Source: Dehalococcoidia bacterium (GTDB lineage: Bacteria; Chloroflexota; Dehalococcoidia; Dehalococcoidales; E44-bin46). Taken from it: DNA of 7,658 bases. Within the stretch, counting starts at the first letter, position 1. Each line of letters opens with the position of its first letter. The stretch spans positions 1 through 7,658 of the forward strand of contig DAOWAU010000032.1 of assembly GCA_030634425.1 (NCBI GenBank). The letters run 5' to 3'. Below are positions 6,152-7,658 of the stretch, piece after piece. A program made the translations under genes and the position numbers. Under the pieces are notes generated by a model that saw only the letters and a program-made list of their open reading frames with translations, was not told where the DNA came from and did not search any database.

Positions 6152-6375
6152 AAGAACTAGTGGAATACATTGCCAAATCAATAGTCAACTCGCCTGATGA
6201 TGTGGTAGTCACTGAGGAAAGCGACGAAAACGGCATAATACTTAAATTGCAGGTTGCCGATGAGGATAAAGGGAGAGTTATTGGCAAGCAGGGGCGAATA
6301 GCTCAAGCCATACGCTCCCTAATCAGGGTAAAAGCAGCCAAGGCAGGCACCAGAGCCACCCTCGAGATTCTCTAA
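6148..6375 (+). CDS. khpA: KH-domain RNA-binding protein KhpA (YlqC family)
   Basis: A 75-residue single KH domain protein. The RNA-binding loop Gly-Lys-Gln-Gly lies at residues 46-49 within Val-Ile-Gly-Lys-Gln-Gly-Arg-Ile-Ala. The N-terminus Lys-Glu-Leu-Val-Glu-Tyr-Ile-Ala-Lys is typical, and length and position after rpsP are standard for this family. Family members bind RNA, and in Firmicutes work with KhpB in small-RNA and cell-division control; that partner is not in the window. AAGGAG (6137-6142) stands five bases before the ATG, inside rpsP, and the start overlaps the rpsP stop as ATGA. In most bacteria rimM, trmD and rplS follow, but here the operon ends after khpA against a convergent permease gene 34 bases on. 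Confidence 0.95.
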   Translation: MKELVEYIAKSIVNSPDDVVVTEESDENGIILKLQVADEDKGRVIGKQGRIAQAIRSLIRVKAAKAGTRATLEIL

Positions 6376-6402
6376 AAATAGATTAGTAAAAATTCAAAAA
6401 GC

Positions 6403-6416
6403 TGCCAACTCAGGCA
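6403..6416 (-). terminator. Possible weak terminator of the permease gene
   Basis: On the minus strand TGCC, a six-base loop and GGCA form a short hairpin that overlaps the permease TGA stop (6412-6410). It is followed by GC, then TTTTT (6400-6396), and soon after another TTTTT. The stem has only four base pairs, so the evidence is mainly the T runs. No U-rich hairpin is seen for the rightward khpA transcript in this 34-base gap. Confidence 0.35.
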
Positions 6417-7658
6417 AAAATTAGCAGCGCCGCTGTTCCGATTGCCATCGGCACTAGGGAACACAATAGGCCAATCCTTATCCAATAGCTAAGTTTCATG
6501 CTGTAACCCTTCCTATCCTCCAATATACCCAGAGCCACAATATTAGCCGTAGAACCTACCATGGTCATATTGCCGCCATAGGTGCCACCAAAAAGAAGTG
6601 CCCACCAGAGCACTGGGGTACTCAATTTTGCCGTAAGGGTTTGCAACACCGGGACAAAGGCAGCTACCACCACTACATTATCAGCCGCCGCTGAAGCGAA
6701 GCCTGAAATCCATAACACCATGGGTATAAGCGTCATGAGATTACCTCCACCGAGCTGAAGCATGGAACTAGAAATTACATCGGTGAGACCGACATATTTA
6801 AGACAGCCAGCCTTGGCGAATAAAAACATGAAAAATATTAGTGTCCACCAGTCAACATCTCTCATTAGAAGTTCCCGGGCTAGTCCCCGCTGCCACAACA
6901 TTGCTATTCCTGCCCCGCCGATTGCCGTAGCCACCAACAGCGTATTAGGTTCAAGCCCAAGCATAAGCTCCATTCGGTGGCTAAGAACCAGGAAAATAAT
7001 AACCCCAATGAATAGGGTGGCACTACCCTTAAAAAGCCCTCTATCCTTGACCCCAGCCCACTCGTCTAGAAAACCTGCCCCACCCCCCTTTAATTTAGCT
7101 TCAACCTTCGTCTTGAGTAAGCGGAGGTCATCTCTTTGCCACATCAGGATTATAACGATAAGGGCGATGAGTGAAACCACTCCCACTGGTAACGCCCATT
7201 GCAGGAAATTCTCAAAGGTCAGCCCTGACCTGAGTGCAATCAGAATCCCTATCGGGTTCCCCAGAACAGTCCAGGAGCTACCAATGTTGGTGGCTAATAC
7301 CACAGATATAACATATTTTACCGGGCTTACCCCATAATAATCACAGAGGTCAAGCACCAGGGCGGTGATAAAAAGTATCGAGGTTACCTCATCCACCATG
7401 GCTGCCATCCCAGCCGCCATCACCAGTATGATTATCATCAACCGCCTAGGTTCAAATCTGGAAATTTCTAGCGCCTTAGCCAGTAGCCATCGGAAGAAAC
7501 CGGAGCGCCTTAACAGCCCCACAATCACCATCATCCCCACTAAAAATATGATGACGTCTAGGTTCATAAATTCAATGGTATGAGGCAAGTCTATGGTTCT
7601 GGTGAGCAGCAGTACAACGACACCGACAAAGGCAATGGCTACCCTAAATCTCCAAAAC
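6410..7658 (-). CDS. ArsB/NhaD-like (ion transporter superfamily) membrane permease, N-terminus outside window
   Basis: At least 415 residues, open to the right edge of the window with no stop; the start codon is not in view. TTG 7588 is not a credible start, because 23 further codons upstream continue a hydrophobic membrane segment in frame (Val-Ala-Ile-Ala-Phe-Val-Gly-Val-Val-Val-Leu). About eleven membrane segments are visible, arranged as two halves, typical of the CitMHS/ArsB/NhaD group. Half one has Val-Asp-Glu-Val-Thr-Ser (near 7393-7379) and Gly-Asn-Pro-Ile-Gly; half two has Ala-Ala-Asp-Asn-Val (near 6682) and Gly-Ser-Thr-Ala-Asn. Relatives move arsenite, sodium, dicarboxylates or other anions; the substrate cannot be decided here, and no ars genes are adjacent. 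In many relatives the first motif is Asp-Asn-Val-Thr-Thr; here it is Asp-Glu-Val-Thr-Ser. The gene converges on khpA. Confidence 0.9.
   Translation of the reverse strand, partial: FWRFRVAIAFVGVVVLLLTRTIDLPHTIEFMNLDVIIFLVGMMVIVGLLRRSGFFRWLLAKALEISRFEPRRLMIIILVMAAGMAAMVDEVTSILFITALVLDLCDYYGVSPVKYVISVVLATNIGSSWTVLGNPIGILIALRSGLTFENFLQWALPVGVVSLIALIVIILMWQRDDLRLLKTKVEAKLKGGGAGFLDEWAGVKDRGLFKGSATLFIGVIIFLVLSHRMELMLGLEPNTLLVATAIGGAGIAMLWQRGLARELLMRDVDWWTLIFFMFLFAKAGCLKYVGLTDVISSSMLQLGGGNLMTLIPMVLWISGFASAAADNVVVVAAFVPVLQTLTAKLSTPVLWWALLFGGTYGGNMTMVGSTANIVALGILEDRKGYSMKLSYWIRIGLLCSLVPMAIGTAALLIFA

Noticed and set aside
6762..7337. A 191-codon plus-strand frame opposite the permease
   Set aside because: Low-complexity composition without motif, fully antisense to a clear membrane protein.
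6410..7658. Calling the permease arsB (arsenite efflux)
   Set aside because: The family is broad and no arsenic regulator or reductase genes are adjacent; the substrate cannot be read from sequence alone.

Overview
The window reads like an ordinary chromosomal stretch of a bacterium with Gram-positive-type lipoproteins, most likely a member of the Chloroflexota (Dehalococcoidia-like). This placement is an inference. It rests on the pairing of an exported MA-type metallopeptidase with prfB, the lipobox-type surface proteins, the KH-domain protein after rpsP, and a base composition near 50% GC. No 16S or other decisive marker is present. I see no phage, transposon, insertion sequence or CRISPR array.

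Layout from left to right. At 1-78 (minus) is the signal-peptide start of a gene that leaves the window. At 166-253 (plus) is a complete tRNA-Ser(UGA) with its own -10 box and a strong intrinsic terminator. From 5768 down to 298 (minus) runs a compact five-gene cluster: nfi (endonuclease V), prfB (release factor 2, with a programmed +1 frameshift), an exported gluzincin metallopeptidase, a coiled-coil lipoprotein with a transglutaminase-like Cys-His-Asp pattern, and a peptide/nickel-type ABC solute-binding lipoprotein. nfi overlaps prfB by 13 bases, prfB overlaps the peptidase through ATGA, and the last two gaps are about 40 and 20 bases, so one transcript is likely. Divergent from nfi, rpsP and khpA run rightward from a near-consensus promoter and also overlap through ATGA. 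At the right end a minus-strand ArsB/NhaD-like permease converges on khpA, and its N-terminus lies beyond the window.

Two features deserve most attention. First, prfB is not broken: 22 codons upstream end at CTT TGA C, and a +1 shift there joins the long frame to give a 365-residue RF2. Second, the nfi promoter (TTGTCA, 17 bases, TATAAT) places the expected +1 exactly on the GTG start codon, so nfi is probably translated from a leaderless mRNA. Because the peptidase start codon overlaps the prfB stop, RF2 autoregulation may also affect output of the exported peptidase. The rest is housekeeping (translation, repair) joined to a small surface-protein set of unknown purpose. I do not find a clearly new biological system; the lipoprotein-peptidase-binding-protein group attached to RF2 is the closest candidate.
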